DNA from: JBCCCJ01 sp039029315
GTDB lineage: Bacteria > Bacteroidota > Bacteroidia > J057
DNA length: 64,000 nt
Assembly: GCA_039029315.1 (NCBI GenBank)
Contig: JBCCGK010000008.1
Location: 62,001 to 126,000 of the forward strand
Direction of reading: 5' to 3'
Below the pieces are notes generated by a model. That model was given only the letters and a program-made list of their open reading frames with translations. It ran no database searches and was not told where the DNA came from. Numbering within the stretch: position 1 is the first letter of the stretch; every line of letters starts with the position of its first letter. Shown here one piece after another: positions 45,521 to 54,103 of this stretch. The translations under genes were made by a program, and so were the position numbers.

Positions 45521-47211
45521 TATTTGTCAAGCTTCTTTTTCCGAATTAAAAATACAAATCCATTTTTTCTCCCAATCTCTTCAATATCTGGAACATGTCC
45601 TACCAATCGGTCCAATCGATGGATTTTGGTGGTGATGTACACATCCTTATCAATCTCTCCAAATAGCAACCAGTTGATGTCATGGGCTTTGGAGTCGGGT
45701 TCCGAGGGGGGAACCTGCCCATAAAAATAAGGAGCATAACTTTTATAACTAAATGGAGCGACATAACAGTCCTTTCCTTGCAACTGTTCCCAATGCTCGA
45801 TAGCCGCACGTTGAGAATAAGACTCTACTTTGTTGACATAAAAGATCAATGCCAGAATGACGAACAAGGCACTTCCTCCGAAGAGGGTCCAGCTTCCCTT
45901 GTTGAAAGAACCAGCCAAAAACAAACGGTCAGCTCCGAACATAAGTGCGAGCAAGCATACACCGGGAATAAACTCCCAGCCTGACCAGGGAACTTCTGCC
46001 CGGATACTGGCTACAGCAGAAGGGTCATTGGCATAGAGAGGTTCAAGAAAATCCAGGGAATTGGCCAAGATTGGAGCAGAGATGCACAACAAGGCATACA
46101 AGCCGCCGATCCCGTATAATCCCCAACGCAAGATGCCATTCCATTGAATGTGCTCATGGGACAAGCGATATAGCGTCAGAGCGGATAGATAGGTCAGGGG
46201 AAAATAGCAGAGAGAAGAATAATGAATGATCTTGGATTGAACCAGAGAAAAGAGAATCAAAACCACCCAAAACAGGGCCAGCATCCAAAAGCGAAAATCT
46301 TTTTTGTATCCTGTTTCTATCTTGCCCAGAAGGCTTTTTAATGCGAATATGGATGCTGGAAAACAACCGATCAGCAAGACGATGACATGATATCCCAGAA
46401 ATCCCCCATGGCCAGCATCCTTGGTTTGCAATAAGCGAATCTGATAGGTGGTAAATTCTGTGATGAACCAACTTCCGTTTTTCCAGCTTTCTATTCCCAG
46501 CCAAAGACCAAATGGAAAGAGTGCTGCCACTGCGAAAAGCAGGACTTGAGGAATCCCAACAAAAAGACGAAATCGCTTTTTGATCCAGTACACCAGCAAC
46601 ACAAGGCCAATGATCAGGCCAGCAACCGGCCCTTTGGTCAGGACTGCCAGCCCCAGCACAAGCCCTCCCAGGGCAAAATAGGTTCCTGAACGTAATGGAA
46701 GGTCAAGCTCCGACAGCTCATCACGCTTCCAATATCCTTGTACAAATAAATACAGGCCCGCAAAAATGAAGAGATTGAACCAGGGATCAATGATGCCTGA
46801 TTTGAAGTATAAATGAGGCAAAACAGATCCGAAATAACTCAAGGCCCAAAAGATACCAAATCTGCTGTCATACAATTTTTGCCCAATTCTGACTAATAAG
46901 CCCAGGGTAAGAATCCCACAAATAGCGTTGGGCAGTCTCGCAGCATATTCCCCTATTCCCAAACCCTTCATGGCAAGGACCTGTAGCCAAAAGAACAAGG
47001 GAGGTTTCTCCCAGAAAGGTTGAAAGTTGATGTGAACCCTGAGATAATCTTCCAAGAGAATCATTTCCCGGGCCGCTTCGGCGAAATTGATCTCATCCCA
47101 ATCGAACAAATGAACCTCTCCCAGCCATGGCAAAAAGAAAATGGCCCCCAGCAAACTGAAGAGCAAGACGGGACGTTGAAGAAGACCAGAAATAAAACGT
47201 TTACCTGTCAT
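45520..47211 (-). CDS. ArnT-like GT39 family glycosyltransferase
   Basis: 563 residues with about ten to twelve membrane segments. The first extracytoplasmic loop holds FDWDEINFAEAAREMI (about 35-50), whose acidic residue is the catalytic base in ArnT/PMT-type GT-C enzymes, followed by RVHINFQPFWEKPPLFFWLQ, the usual second motif. These enzymes transfer sugars from undecaprenyl-phosphate carriers to lipid A, glycans or proteins at the outer face of the inner membrane; the acceptor is unknown. The gene overlaps the start of the MutS-like gene by one base, an unusual operon partner. Confidence 0.88.
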   Translation of the reverse strand: MTGKRFISGLLQRPVLLFSLLGAIFFLPWLGEVHLFDWDEINFAEAAREMILLEDYLRVHINFQPFWEKPPLFFWLQVLAMKGLGIGEYAARLPNAICGILTLGLLVRIGQKLYDSRFGIFWALSYFGSVLPHLYFKSGIIDPWFNLFIFAGLYLFVQGYWKRDELSELDLPLRSGTYFALGGLVLGLAVLTKGPVAGLIIGLVLLVYWIKKRFRLFVGIPQVLLFAVAALFPFGLWLGIESWKNGSWFITEFTTYQIRLLQTKDAGHGGFLGYHVIVLLIGCFPASIFALKSLLGKIETGYKKDFRFWMLALFWVVLILFSLVQSKIIHYSSLCYFPLTYLSALTLYRLSHEHIQWNGILRWGLYGIGGLYALLCISAPILANSLDFLEPLYANDPSAVASIRAEVPWSGWEFIPGVCLLALMFGADRLFLAGSFNKGSWTLFGGSALFVILALIFYVNKVESYSQRAAIEHWEQLQGKDCYVAPFSYKSYAPYFYGQVPPSEPDSKAHDINWLLFGEIDKDVYITTKIHRLDRLVGHVPDIEEIGRKNGFVFLIRKKKLDK

Positions 47212-47250
47212 CGGGCTTCAATTGAGGCTGCAAGATACCTGAAACTTTGG

Positions 47251-47258
47251 TATCTTTG
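47251..47258 (+). promoter_or_regulatory. Bacteroidota -7 box immediately before the Rpn-like gene
   Basis: TATCTTTG matches TAnnTTTG exactly and ends only five bases before the GTG at 47263. Transcription would begin at or next to the start codon, suggesting a leaderless mRNA. A clear -33 box is not seen. Confidence 0.4.
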
Positions 47259-47262
47259 AATT

Positions 47263-48288
47263 GTGAAAAAAGGAAAGAAACTTATCCGATTTGACTGGGC
47301 AATCAAAAAATTGCTCAGAAATAAGGCCAATTTTGATATCCTAGAAGGCTTTCTCAGCGAATTGCTTTCAGAAGATATTGTGATTAAGCAAATCCTTGAA
47401 AGTGAGGGGAATAAGGAGGAAGAGAATGACAAGCACAACCGTGTGGATATTCTGGTCAAAGATTCAAAAGGTGAATTGATTATTGTAGAGGTCCAGAATA
47501 GTAAAGAGTATGATTATTTCCATCGGATCTTGTATGGTACTTCTAAGGTGATTACAGAACACATCAATGAGGGGAAACCTTATTCTGAAGTCAAAAAAGT
47601 GATTTCGATTACCATTGCATATTTCGATCTTGGTCAAGGAAAAGATTACGTATATCATGGGGTGAATCAGTTCAAAGGAATTCATAGTGGTGACATTCTC
47701 AATTTGTCAAATAAACAAAAAGATGTTTATCAGGTAAGCGAGGTGCATCAGATATATCCTGAATATTGGCTCATCAAAGTGGATAAATTCGACGAGGTGA
47801 TACAGGATAAATTGGATGAATGGATATATTTTCTAAAAACAGGAGAGATTCAGGATGAATTTTCTGCAAAGGGATTGACGGAGGCAAAGGAGAAGTTAGA
47901 TAAAATGAGGCTTTCAGAAGAGGAACAGGCAGAATATAAATATTTTTTAAAACGGCTTCGCGACATTGCCAGCGAGCAACATACCAAGATGATAGATGCA
48001 GAAATCCTGATAGAGGAGACATTAGAAAAGGGAATTGCAAGAGGAATAGAAATAGGGATCGAACAGGGGATCGAACAGGGGATCGAACAGGGGATCGAAC
48101 AAGGGATCGAACAAGGGATCGAACAAGGGATCGAGGAAGGACTTCAGCAGGGAATGGATCAAAAAGAAAAAGATGCTGTGATAGGATTTCATACTATTGG
48201 TGTGAGTGTGGATCAAATTGCTTTGGCTTTGAATATACTGGAAGAGAAGGTGAAAAACATTATCGAAGAATATCAACAGAAAAAGTAA
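47263..48288 (+). CDS. Rpn/PD-(D/E)XK nuclease family (putative transposase) protein
   Basis: 341 residues. The N-terminus KLIRFDWAIKKLLRNKANFD is typical of the Rpn/TIGR01784 family, and the nuclease core is visible as NRVDILVKDSKGELIIVEVQ (Asp 62, Glu 76, Gln 78). Rpn proteins in E. coli are DNA endonucleases that promote recA-independent recombination. The C-terminal part has a 12-bp tandem repeat coding GIEQ about six times, ahead of a helical end (VDQIALALNILEEKVKNII). The GTG start is chosen because the family homology begins there and no ATG is available nearby. No terminal inverted repeats suggest a mobile unit. It precedes tex by 12 bp, so it may share transcription with it. Confidence 0.85.
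   Translation: MKKGKKLIRFDWAIKKLLRNKANFDILEGFLSELLSEDIVIKQILESEGNKEEENDKHNRVDILVKDSKGELIIVEVQNSKEYDYFHRILYGTSKVITEHINEGKPYSEVKKVISITIAYFDLGQGKDYVYHGVNQFKGIHSGDILNLSNKQKDVYQVSEVHQIYPEYWLIKVDKFDEVIQDKLDEWIYFLKTGEIQDEFSAKGLTEAKEKLDKMRLSEEEQAEYKYFLKRLRDIASEQHTKMIDAEILIEETLEKGIARGIEIGIEQGIEQGIEQGIEQGIEQGIEQGIEEGLQQGMDQKEKDAVIGFHTIGVSVDQIALALNILEEKVKNIIEEYQQKK
48055..48138 (+). repeat. In-frame 12-bp tandem repeat (GIEQ units)
   Basis: Six near-identical copies of GGGATCGAACAG (the last three with CAA for CAG), then a diverged seventh, encode GIEQ repeats inside the Rpn-like gene. The 12-base period keeps the frame, so copy-number changes would lengthen or shorten a linker without ending translation. 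Confidence 0.9.
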
Positions 48289-48300
48289 CCTCCACACTGA

Positions 48301-50550
48301 ATGATACCAACACATACCCAGACCATTGCCCGAGAGATGGGTCTGCAAAACCGGCAAGTCGCAGCTACACTCACACTTTTGGGAGAAGGAGCGACCATTC
48401 CGTTCATGGCGAGATATCGGAAAGAGATAACCGGGAGCCTGGATGAAGTTCAATTGGCACAAATCAGGGATCGAATAGAGCAATTGCTGGCTTTGGACAA
48501 AAGAAGGGAGGCCATCCTCAAGTCTCTGGACGAACGAGACTTGCTGACAGACGAATTAAAGCAGGCTGTGGAAGCAGCTCAGAGTATGAGTGAATTGGAA
48601 GATATTTATTTGCCTCATAAACCCAAAAGACGAACAAGGGCCACCATTGCCAGAGAAAAGGGGCTGGAAGGTCTGGCCAAAGAATTGATGAACCAGCATC
48701 CGAGTTTGAAGGTGTCTGACCTGGCCCAATCATTTGTCAGTGCAGAGAAGGGGGTGGCCAATATCGAAGAAGCCCTGCAAGGAGCCAGGGATATCATCGC
48801 CGAATGGGTCAATGAAGACAAAGAGGCGCGTGCCAGCATCCGAGATCTCTTTTTTCGCAAAGCTACCATTACATCCAAACTCATCAGGGGCAAGGAAGAA
48901 GAGGGCGCGAAATACAAGGATTATTTTGAATGGAATGAATCAATTGCCAAAATCCCCTCCCATCGCTTGTTGGCCATGAGACGAGGAGAAAAGGAACTGA
49001 TTTTGTCCCTCAACATTCGACCCGAAGAGGAGGAAGTACACTATCGACTGGACAAACAATTTGTGAAAGGGAGGAGTGCCGCTTCACAGGAAGTCAAGAC
49101 CGCTGTCCATGATGCCTATAAACGATTGATGGGTCCCTCTCTGGAAACTGAAACGAGAGTGATGACCAAGGACAAGGCCGATGAAGAAGCCATTCAGGTG
49201 TTTGTGGACAATCTGCGTCAGTTGTTATTGGCTGCACCCTTGGGGCAGAAAGCGACCATGGCGATCGATCCCGGATTCAGAACAGGCTGCAAGCTTGTTT
49301 GTCTGGACCCTCAGGGACAATTATTGGAACACACTGCGATCTATCCCCATCCGCCCCAGAAACGTGTGTCCATGGCGAGTGTAGTGGTTGAGGAATTGGT
49401 CGCCAAGCATCAGATTGAAGTAATCGCCGTGGGGAATGGAACAGCGGGTCGGGAAACCGAGACCTTCTTGCGAGGGATAGAATTGCCGTCTCGACCAACA
49501 ATCGTGATGGTCAATGAGAGTGGGGCTTCTGTGTATTCTGCTTCACCTGCTGCGCGTGAAGAGTTTCCGGATCATGATGTAACGGTAAGAGGATCGGTCT
49601 CTATTGGCAGGCGATTGATGGACCCATTGGCGGAGTTGGTAAAAATTGATCCCAAATCCATAGGTGTGGGACAATACCAGCATGATGTAGACCAAAATGC
49701 CCTGAAAAAAAGTCTGGATGATACGGTTGTTTCCTGTGTGAATGCCGTAGGCGTGGAGGTCAACACTGCCAGCAAGCAACTGCTGACCTATGTATCTGGC
49801 TTGGGCCCTTCTCTTGCCCAAAATATTGTCAGCTTCAGAGAGGAACAAGGGCCATTTGACAGCAGAAAAGCTTTGCTGAAAGTCCCTCGATTAGGCGCAA
49901 AGGCATTTGAGCAAGCGGCAGGTTTTCTGCGGATACGGGATGCCAAGAACCCACTGGATGCGAGTGCTGTTCACCCGGAGCGATATAAGCTTGTGGCTAC
50001 GATGGCCAGGGATTTGGGGGTGAAGGTACAGGATTTGATCGAGCAAGAAGTACTTCGTAAGCAAATACAGTTACAACGATATGTTAGCGATGAAGTGGGA
50101 ATGCCAACCCTGAAAGACATTTTGCAAGAACTAGCCAAGCCCGGCAGGGACCCACGGGAGCAATTCGAAGCATTTCAGTTCGCCGAGGGCATCAATGACA
50201 TCAACGACTTGCACGAGGGTATGGTCTTGCCTGGAATCGTGACCAATATCACCAATTTTGGTGCCTTTGTAGATATTGGGGTTCATCAGGATGGTCTGGT
50301 GCATATCAGCCAGATTGCTGATCGCTATGTCAGTCATCCGGGAGAGGTGGTCAAGGTCCATCAACAGGTCCAAGTAAAGGTGATCGGGCTCGACATTCCC
50401 CGTAAGCGAATCAATTTGTCCATGAAGACTGGTGAATCTCGTCCCCCGAGACCCAGAAGGGAAGATCGATCCAGTAGAAGAGATAGCAACAAGCCACAGG
50501 AGAATGAATTTTTCCGCATGAAGAAACAACAAAGAAAGAAGCGACGATAG
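48301..50550 (+). CDS. tex: Transcription accessory protein Tex
   Basis: 749 residues, normal length for Tex. The N-terminal helical domain carries LLGEGATIPFMARYRKEITGSLDEVQL, the usual family signature; a YqgF/RNase H-like domain follows around residues 310-440 (ATMAIDPGFRTGCK, AVGNGTAGRETE); then helix-hairpin-helix elements (about 480-560; LLTYVSGLGPSLAQNIV); and an S1 RNA-binding domain (about 640-715; GMVLPGIVTNITNFGAFVDIGVHQDGLVHIS). It ends in a basic Arg/Lys-rich tail (KKQQRKKRR). Tex binds nucleic acids and influences transcription; in some bacteria it affects toxin-gene expression. It lies 12 bp downstream of the Rpn-like gene. Confidence 0.96.
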   Translation: MIPTHTQTIAREMGLQNRQVAATLTLLGEGATIPFMARYRKEITGSLDEVQLAQIRDRIEQLLALDKRREAILKSLDERDLLTDELKQAVEAAQSMSELEDIYLPHKPKRRTRATIAREKGLEGLAKELMNQHPSLKVSDLAQSFVSAEKGVANIEEALQGARDIIAEWVNEDKEARASIRDLFFRKATITSKLIRGKEEEGAKYKDYFEWNESIAKIPSHRLLAMRRGEKELILSLNIRPEEEEVHYRLDKQFVKGRSAASQEVKTAVHDAYKRLMGPSLETETRVMTKDKADEEAIQVFVDNLRQLLLAAPLGQKATMAIDPGFRTGCKLVCLDPQGQLLEHTAIYPHPPQKRVSMASVVVEELVAKHQIEVIAVGNGTAGRETETFLRGIELPSRPTIVMVNESGASVYSASPAAREEFPDHDVTVRGSVSIGRRLMDPLAELVKIDPKSIGVGQYQHDVDQNALKKSLDDTVVSCVNAVGVEVNTASKQLLTYVSGLGPSLAQNIVSFREEQGPFDSRKALLKVPRLGAKAFEQAAGFLRIRDAKNPLDASAVHPERYKLVATMARDLGVKVQDLIEQEVLRKQIQLQRYVSDEVGMPTLKDILQELAKPGRDPREQFEAFQFAEGINDINDLHEGMVLPGIVTNITNFGAFVDIGVHQDGLVHISQIADRYVSHPGEVVKVHQQVQVKVIGLDIPRKRINLSMKTGESRPPRPRREDRSSRRDSNKPQENEFFRMKKQQRKKRR

Positions 50551-50675
50551 GGGAGCTTGTTGTAAGAAGAAGATTCCTCGTATCACTGTAACACTTCTGA
50601 ATACAGGGCCCTCTGACATCCAGTTTGTCTAAATTTACGTATATTAGAGCCAAGCAATTCTAAGCATCTTACCCG

Positions 50676-51416
50676 ATGAGTATCAAGGAACAAATAAGTA
50701 AGCCTGCAATTATCTACCCTGACTCTGATGGCAAGCCTATGGCCGACAATACCTTGCAGTTTGAATGGATTGCTAAAATCAAAGGAGCACTGGAGTTTGT
50801 TTTCAAGGATCAAGTCGATGTCTTTGTGGCTGGAGACCTTCTTTGGTACCCTGTAGAAGGGAATCCAAAAGAGAGGAAAGCCCCTGATGCACTGGTGGTT
50901 TTTGGTAGACCCAAAGGATACAGAGGGTCCTATAAGCAATGGGAAGAAGCGAATATTCCCCCCAAAGTTGTGTTCGAAGTGATGTCTCCTTCCCATGATT
51001 TGGAGGAGATGCTGGAAAAACACCGATTTTATTATAAGTATGGGGTGGAGGAATTTTATGTTCTTGATCCTGAAAATTCAGTTTTTTGGGTCTGGACCTT
51101 AAGTGAGAAAGAACCTGTTTCCTTTCTTCATAAAGAAACGAAATGGTATAGCAAACTCCTCGATATTCGTATTTCTGTAGACAAGGAAGGGCTTGGATTA
51201 TTTTTCCCAAGTGGGGACCCTATTCTTTCCTATGCGCAAACGAGAGAAATGTTTGAGCAAACGAGAGAAATGTTCGAACAAACAAGAGAAATGTTCGAGC
51301 AAACAAGAGAGGCCCTGGAAGCGGAAAAATTGGCCAAAGAAAAGGCCTTGCAGAGAGAACAGCAAGCCCTCGCTGAAATCGAACGCCTCAAGGCAGCCTT
51401 GAATAAGAAAGAATAA
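50676..51416 (+). CDS. Uma2-family (DUF820) putative restriction endonuclease-like protein
   Basis: 246 residues. The PD-(D/E)XK core of the Uma2 family is visible: KAPDALVVFGRPKG (Asp), PPKVVFEVMSPSHDLEEM (Glu) and KHRFYYKYGVEEFYVLDPE. Function is not established for the family. The C-terminal 65 residues are a coiled coil containing a 21-bp tandem repeat coding TREMFEQ. It is the second PD-(D/E)XK gene next to tex, and like the first it has an in-frame tandem repeat before its C-terminus. It converges on a lipoprotein gene 47 bp away. Confidence 0.85.
   Translation: MSIKEQISKPAIIYPDSDGKPMADNTLQFEWIAKIKGALEFVFKDQVDVFVAGDLLWYPVEGNPKERKAPDALVVFGRPKGYRGSYKQWEEANIPPKVVFEVMSPSHDLEEMLEKHRFYYKYGVEEFYVLDPENSVFWVWTLSEKEPVSFLHKETKWYSKLLDIRISVDKEGLGLFFPSGDPILSYAQTREMFEQTREMFEQTREMFEQTREALEAEKLAKEKALQREQQALAEIERLKAALNKKE
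51237..51299 (+). repeat. In-frame 21-bp tandem repeat in the Uma2-like gene
   Basis: Three copies of a 21-base unit (CAAACGAGAGAAATGTTYGA plus one base) and a fourth partial copy encode QTREMFE repeats. The third-position changes (CGA/AAG-type codons, TTT/TTC) show the copies have begun to diverge. Confidence 0.88.
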
Positions 51417-51463
51417 TGGGGTTTACATGAAAAAATACCCAATGTGAACCCGATAGCCAATAA

Positions 51464-52324
51464 TCACCACGCTCTCCATTTCCTGGAACGAAGGAAATAC
51501 GCCAATTCCGGGTCGAAATTGTAAGCAAAAGTCACAGGAACAAGCCCCTCAGTTGAATCCACACGTTCAAAGGCCGTCACCATGGAGAGTTCTTTGAGGG
51601 CAATCTCATAGTCGATCTTGGCTTCCTCTGATGCCGAATCAAGTGGTGAATCAGGAATGGGTAAAGACAGGGAATCCAGATAGGTAGCGATTATCCCAAA
51701 ATGATAATTGATGAATGTTTGATGGTCTGATTGTCTTTTCTCAAACACATTTGCAGAAATCAATTCGACTGTAGAATCCTTCACTCCTCCTTCAGGAGTG
51801 AAAGATCGTTTGCGAAAGATGCCGCAGGAAGGGCAGAGATCTTGATGTGCCTGATAGACAAGATCGCTGATATTCTTTGGTCCTTCGCCAGCGATATACT
51901 CTGAATCCCTGACGGCAAATAATGAACCATCCCGATAAAAATATTCTATCGATTGTTCCGAAACATAGTCTTCAAAATACTGATTGACATATGTCAGGGA
52001 GAAATGTGTAGAATCAATCTCCCATCTGCCTTGGAAAAAGGTCTCTCCCTGAACAGTGAGGGCAACTTGATACAGTGTCTTTTCGCTACGATCCTGCAAA
52101 CTCAAATGTTCCTTTAAGGCTGAATCCAGACCTGCAAATTCTGGTTCTTTCGTTTCTTCAGAAACTGGTTCTGTGGAGGGTGTTTCTGAGGCAAGAAGAT
52201 CAATTGTTGTTTTTGGAAGGCTTGGTTCTTCTAAGGGGGAGAGATGCGAAGAGGAAGAAGGATCGGAGCAAGCGCAGCATGCCAGGACTGCATAGATACA
52301 AAAGATGCGATAGAGGATACGCAT
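51464..52324 (-). CDS. Predicted lipoprotein of unknown function
   Basis: 286 residues with a lipoprotein signal (MRILYRIFCIYAVLACCACS; lipobox Cys around 16-19), so it should be anchored in the outer or inner membrane facing the periplasm. A Ser/Glu/Pro-rich linker (about 20-65) precedes a mostly beta domain (LTVQGETFFQGRWEIDSTHFS, IEYFYRDGSLFAVRDSEYIA) containing a CPSC pair. No family recognised. It is the last gene of a scpB-rluB-lipoprotein group; 48 bp separate it from rluB. Confidence 0.8.
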   Translation of the reverse strand: MRILYRIFCIYAVLACCACSDPSSSSHLSPLEEPSLPKTTIDLLASETPSTEPVSEETKEPEFAGLDSALKEHLSLQDRSEKTLYQVALTVQGETFFQGRWEIDSTHFSLTYVNQYFEDYVSEQSIEYFYRDGSLFAVRDSEYIAGEGPKNISDLVYQAHQDLCPSCGIFRKRSFTPEGGVKDSTVELISANVFEKRQSDHQTFINYHFGIIATYLDSLSLPIPDSPLDSASEEAKIDYEIALKELSMVTAFERVDSTEGLVPVTFAYNFDPELAYFLRSRKWRAW

Positions 52325-52372
52325 ACAAAAATGAATTGAGTGTACAAAATATAGACCCCTTTCCAGCGCGAA

Positions 52373-53245
52373 TTACATCATCTTCAAGAAAGATACTTCT
52401 TTTTCTGTCAACTCTCTCCATTTGCCTCTCGGAAGCCGCTTCTTGGTAAGGTGCGCAATCATGACACGATCCAGAGATTCAACCTGATACCCCAAATGCT
52501 CGAACATCCGTCTCACAATTCGGTTTCTCCCAATGTGAATCTCTACTCCAACATTGGAAGGGCCTTTTTCTTCGACATACGAAATTCCATCTACCTTTGC
52601 AGGTCCATCATCCAGGGTGATTCCTGCTTTGAGTTGTTTCATATGGTCTTCACTGACCGCTTTGTTCAGTCTGACGTGATAAAGTTTGCGAACCTGATAG
52701 GAAGGATGGGTAAGTTTTTTCGCCAGTTCCCCATCATTTGTCAGCATCAACAGACCCGTCGTATTTCTATCCAGGCGTCCTACCGGATACACCCGTTCCC
52801 TGGTGGCCCCAGCTATTGCATCAATCACCGTCTTGCGGCCAGTAGGATCATGGGTGGTGGTGATCATATTTTTGGGTTTGTTCAGCAGGAGGTATACATA
52901 TTTGTTCGCTGAAAGAATATTGCCCTCATATTCGATGACATCCTCCTTTGGGACAATCTTTGTGCCCAATACCTTGACTACTTTCCCATTGACCTTGATC
53001 TTACCCGCTGAGATCAAGGTGTCGGCTTCACGCCTGGAACAAATTCCTGCTTGCGCAATGAATCGATTCAGGCGAATGGCTTCCTTGGGGTTGGGGTGAG
53101 AAAAAACTCCTGATCCCTTGCGCTGCCCGGATTTGGTAAACTTAGCGGGCGATTTTTTCTTGGATGCTGAGGTATTTGGTTTATTCGTCCCCTGCTTCAG
53201 TTCCTTCCAAAAGGGACTCTTCTCGGGTTTCTTTCCTTTCGCCAT
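52373..53245 (-). CDS. rluB: 23S rRNA pseudouridine synthase, RluB/RsuA family
   Basis: 290 residues. A basic low-complexity N-terminal extension (about 1-55) is followed by an S4 RNA-binding domain (IRLNRFIAQAGICSRREADTLI) and the catalytic domain with GRLDRNTTGLLMLTNDGELA (catalytic Asp) and the C-terminal IGRNRIVRRMFEHLGYQV. RluB/RsuA enzymes convert specific uridines of rRNA to pseudouridine; assignment to RluB rather than RsuA or RluE/F rests on length and the neighbouring scpB, a common pairing. Its first 65 bases overlap the 3' end of scpB. Confidence 0.9.
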   Translation of the reverse strand: MAKGKKPEKSPFWKELKQGTNKPNTSASKKKSPAKFTKSGQRKGSGVFSHPNPKEAIRLNRFIAQAGICSRREADTLISAGKIKVNGKVVKVLGTKIVPKEDVIEYEGNILSANKYVYLLLNKPKNMITTTHDPTGRKTVIDAIAGATRERVYPVGRLDRNTTGLLMLTNDGELAKKLTHPSYQVRKLYHVRLNKAVSEDHMKQLKAGITLDDGPAKVDGISYVEEKGPSNVGVEIHIGRNRIVRRMFEHLGYQVESLDRVMIAHLTKKRLPRGKWRELTEKEVSFLKMM

Positions 53246-53864
53246 GATGATTTTCTTCTTCTTTTGTGCCTGAAAGCACGGCTTGATGTTGACGATATTC
53301 TTCTAGATGATCTTCGGCCAATTCTTCAAACTCTTTCAATTTGGGAAGGTCAGACATATCCGCCATCCCAAAATACTCCATGAAGAAAGGACTGGTTCCA
53401 TAAATCAGGGGGCGTCCCGGCAGGTCCGATCGCCCCAATATGCTCACCAATTGTTTGTCCAGTAATTTTTGAACCGCATAATCACAATTCACGCCTCGGA
53501 TAAACTCCATTTCGGCTTTGGTGATTGGTTGTCGATAGGCGATAATGGACAAGGTTTCGAGCGCTGCACGCGACAAGCGTTTCTGGTTTTTGGCTACCAC
53601 TGCCAGCTTTACATAGGGATACAAGACCGGTTTGGTGAAAAACTGATACCCCTCTGCGACCTTACGGACTTCGAACGGATAGCTTGGCGCTTGATATTTT
53701 TCCAACAATTGATCCAGCATCGGCTCCAATTCCGCTGTTGTCAGGGAAGGATGTCCCTCTTCCTTTCGTTGATGGTTGATAACCTCCAACAAAAAAGAAG
53801 GTGCTACAGGTCGCTCTGTTGCAAATATGATTGCCTCGACAATATGGATCAATGTAGGTTCCAT
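53181..53864 (-). CDS. scpB: Segregation and condensation protein B (ScpB)
   Basis: About 227 residues from the ATG at 53864 (MEPTLIHIVEAIIFATERPV); the 13 residues before it in the open frame are not family-like. Two winged-helix domains are recognisable, with the conserved RLSRAALETLSIIAYRQPITKAEMEFIRGV and GRSDLPGRPLIYGTSPFFMEYFG segments. ScpB is the kleisin-associated subunit of the SMC-ScpAB complex for chromosome organisation; no scpA is visible in the window. The last 40 residues are an acidic tail, partly encoded in the overlap with rluB. Confidence 0.93.
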   Translation of the reverse strand: MEPTLIHIVEAIIFATERPVAPSFLLEVINHQRKEEGHPSLTTAELEPMLDQLLEKYQAPSYPFEVRKVAEGYQFFTKPVLYPYVKLAVVAKNQKRLSRAALETLSIIAYRQPITKAEMEFIRGVNCDYAVQKLLDKQLVSILGRSDLPGRPLIYGTSPFFMEYFGMADMSDLPKLKEFEELAEDHLEEYRQHQAVLSGTKEEENHHGERKETREESLLEGTEAGDE

Positions 53865-54045
53865 GTGGAGGGCAAAGATAAGAGAATATAGCCAATGGTC
53901 CACAGGCTCCGGCCAATGATTGGAATGGGAAGAATATTGGGTAGAATTTTTTCAATCATTTACTTTCTCATCACAATGGAAAAAATACTGACAACAGAAG
54001 AGAGACTAATTCAACTAATACTTGATATTGACCCCATTCTAGCCC

Positions 54046-54053
54046 TACCTTTG
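54046..54053 (+). promoter_or_regulatory. Bacteroidota -7 box upstream of the SNF2 gene
   Basis: TACCTTTG matches TAnnTTTG exactly, 50 bases before the ATG at 54104. TTG at 54022-54024 lies 21 bases upstream at the -33 position. Confidence 0.5.
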
Positions 54054-54103
54054 CGGAAATTTTTCACTGAGGAAAAAAACCATCACCCCCGAAAGGTTCG
54101 TGT

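Noticed and set aside
48055..48138. GIEQ tandem repeat considered as a CRISPR-like array
   Set aside because: It is in frame inside a coding sequence with a 12-bp period and no spacers.
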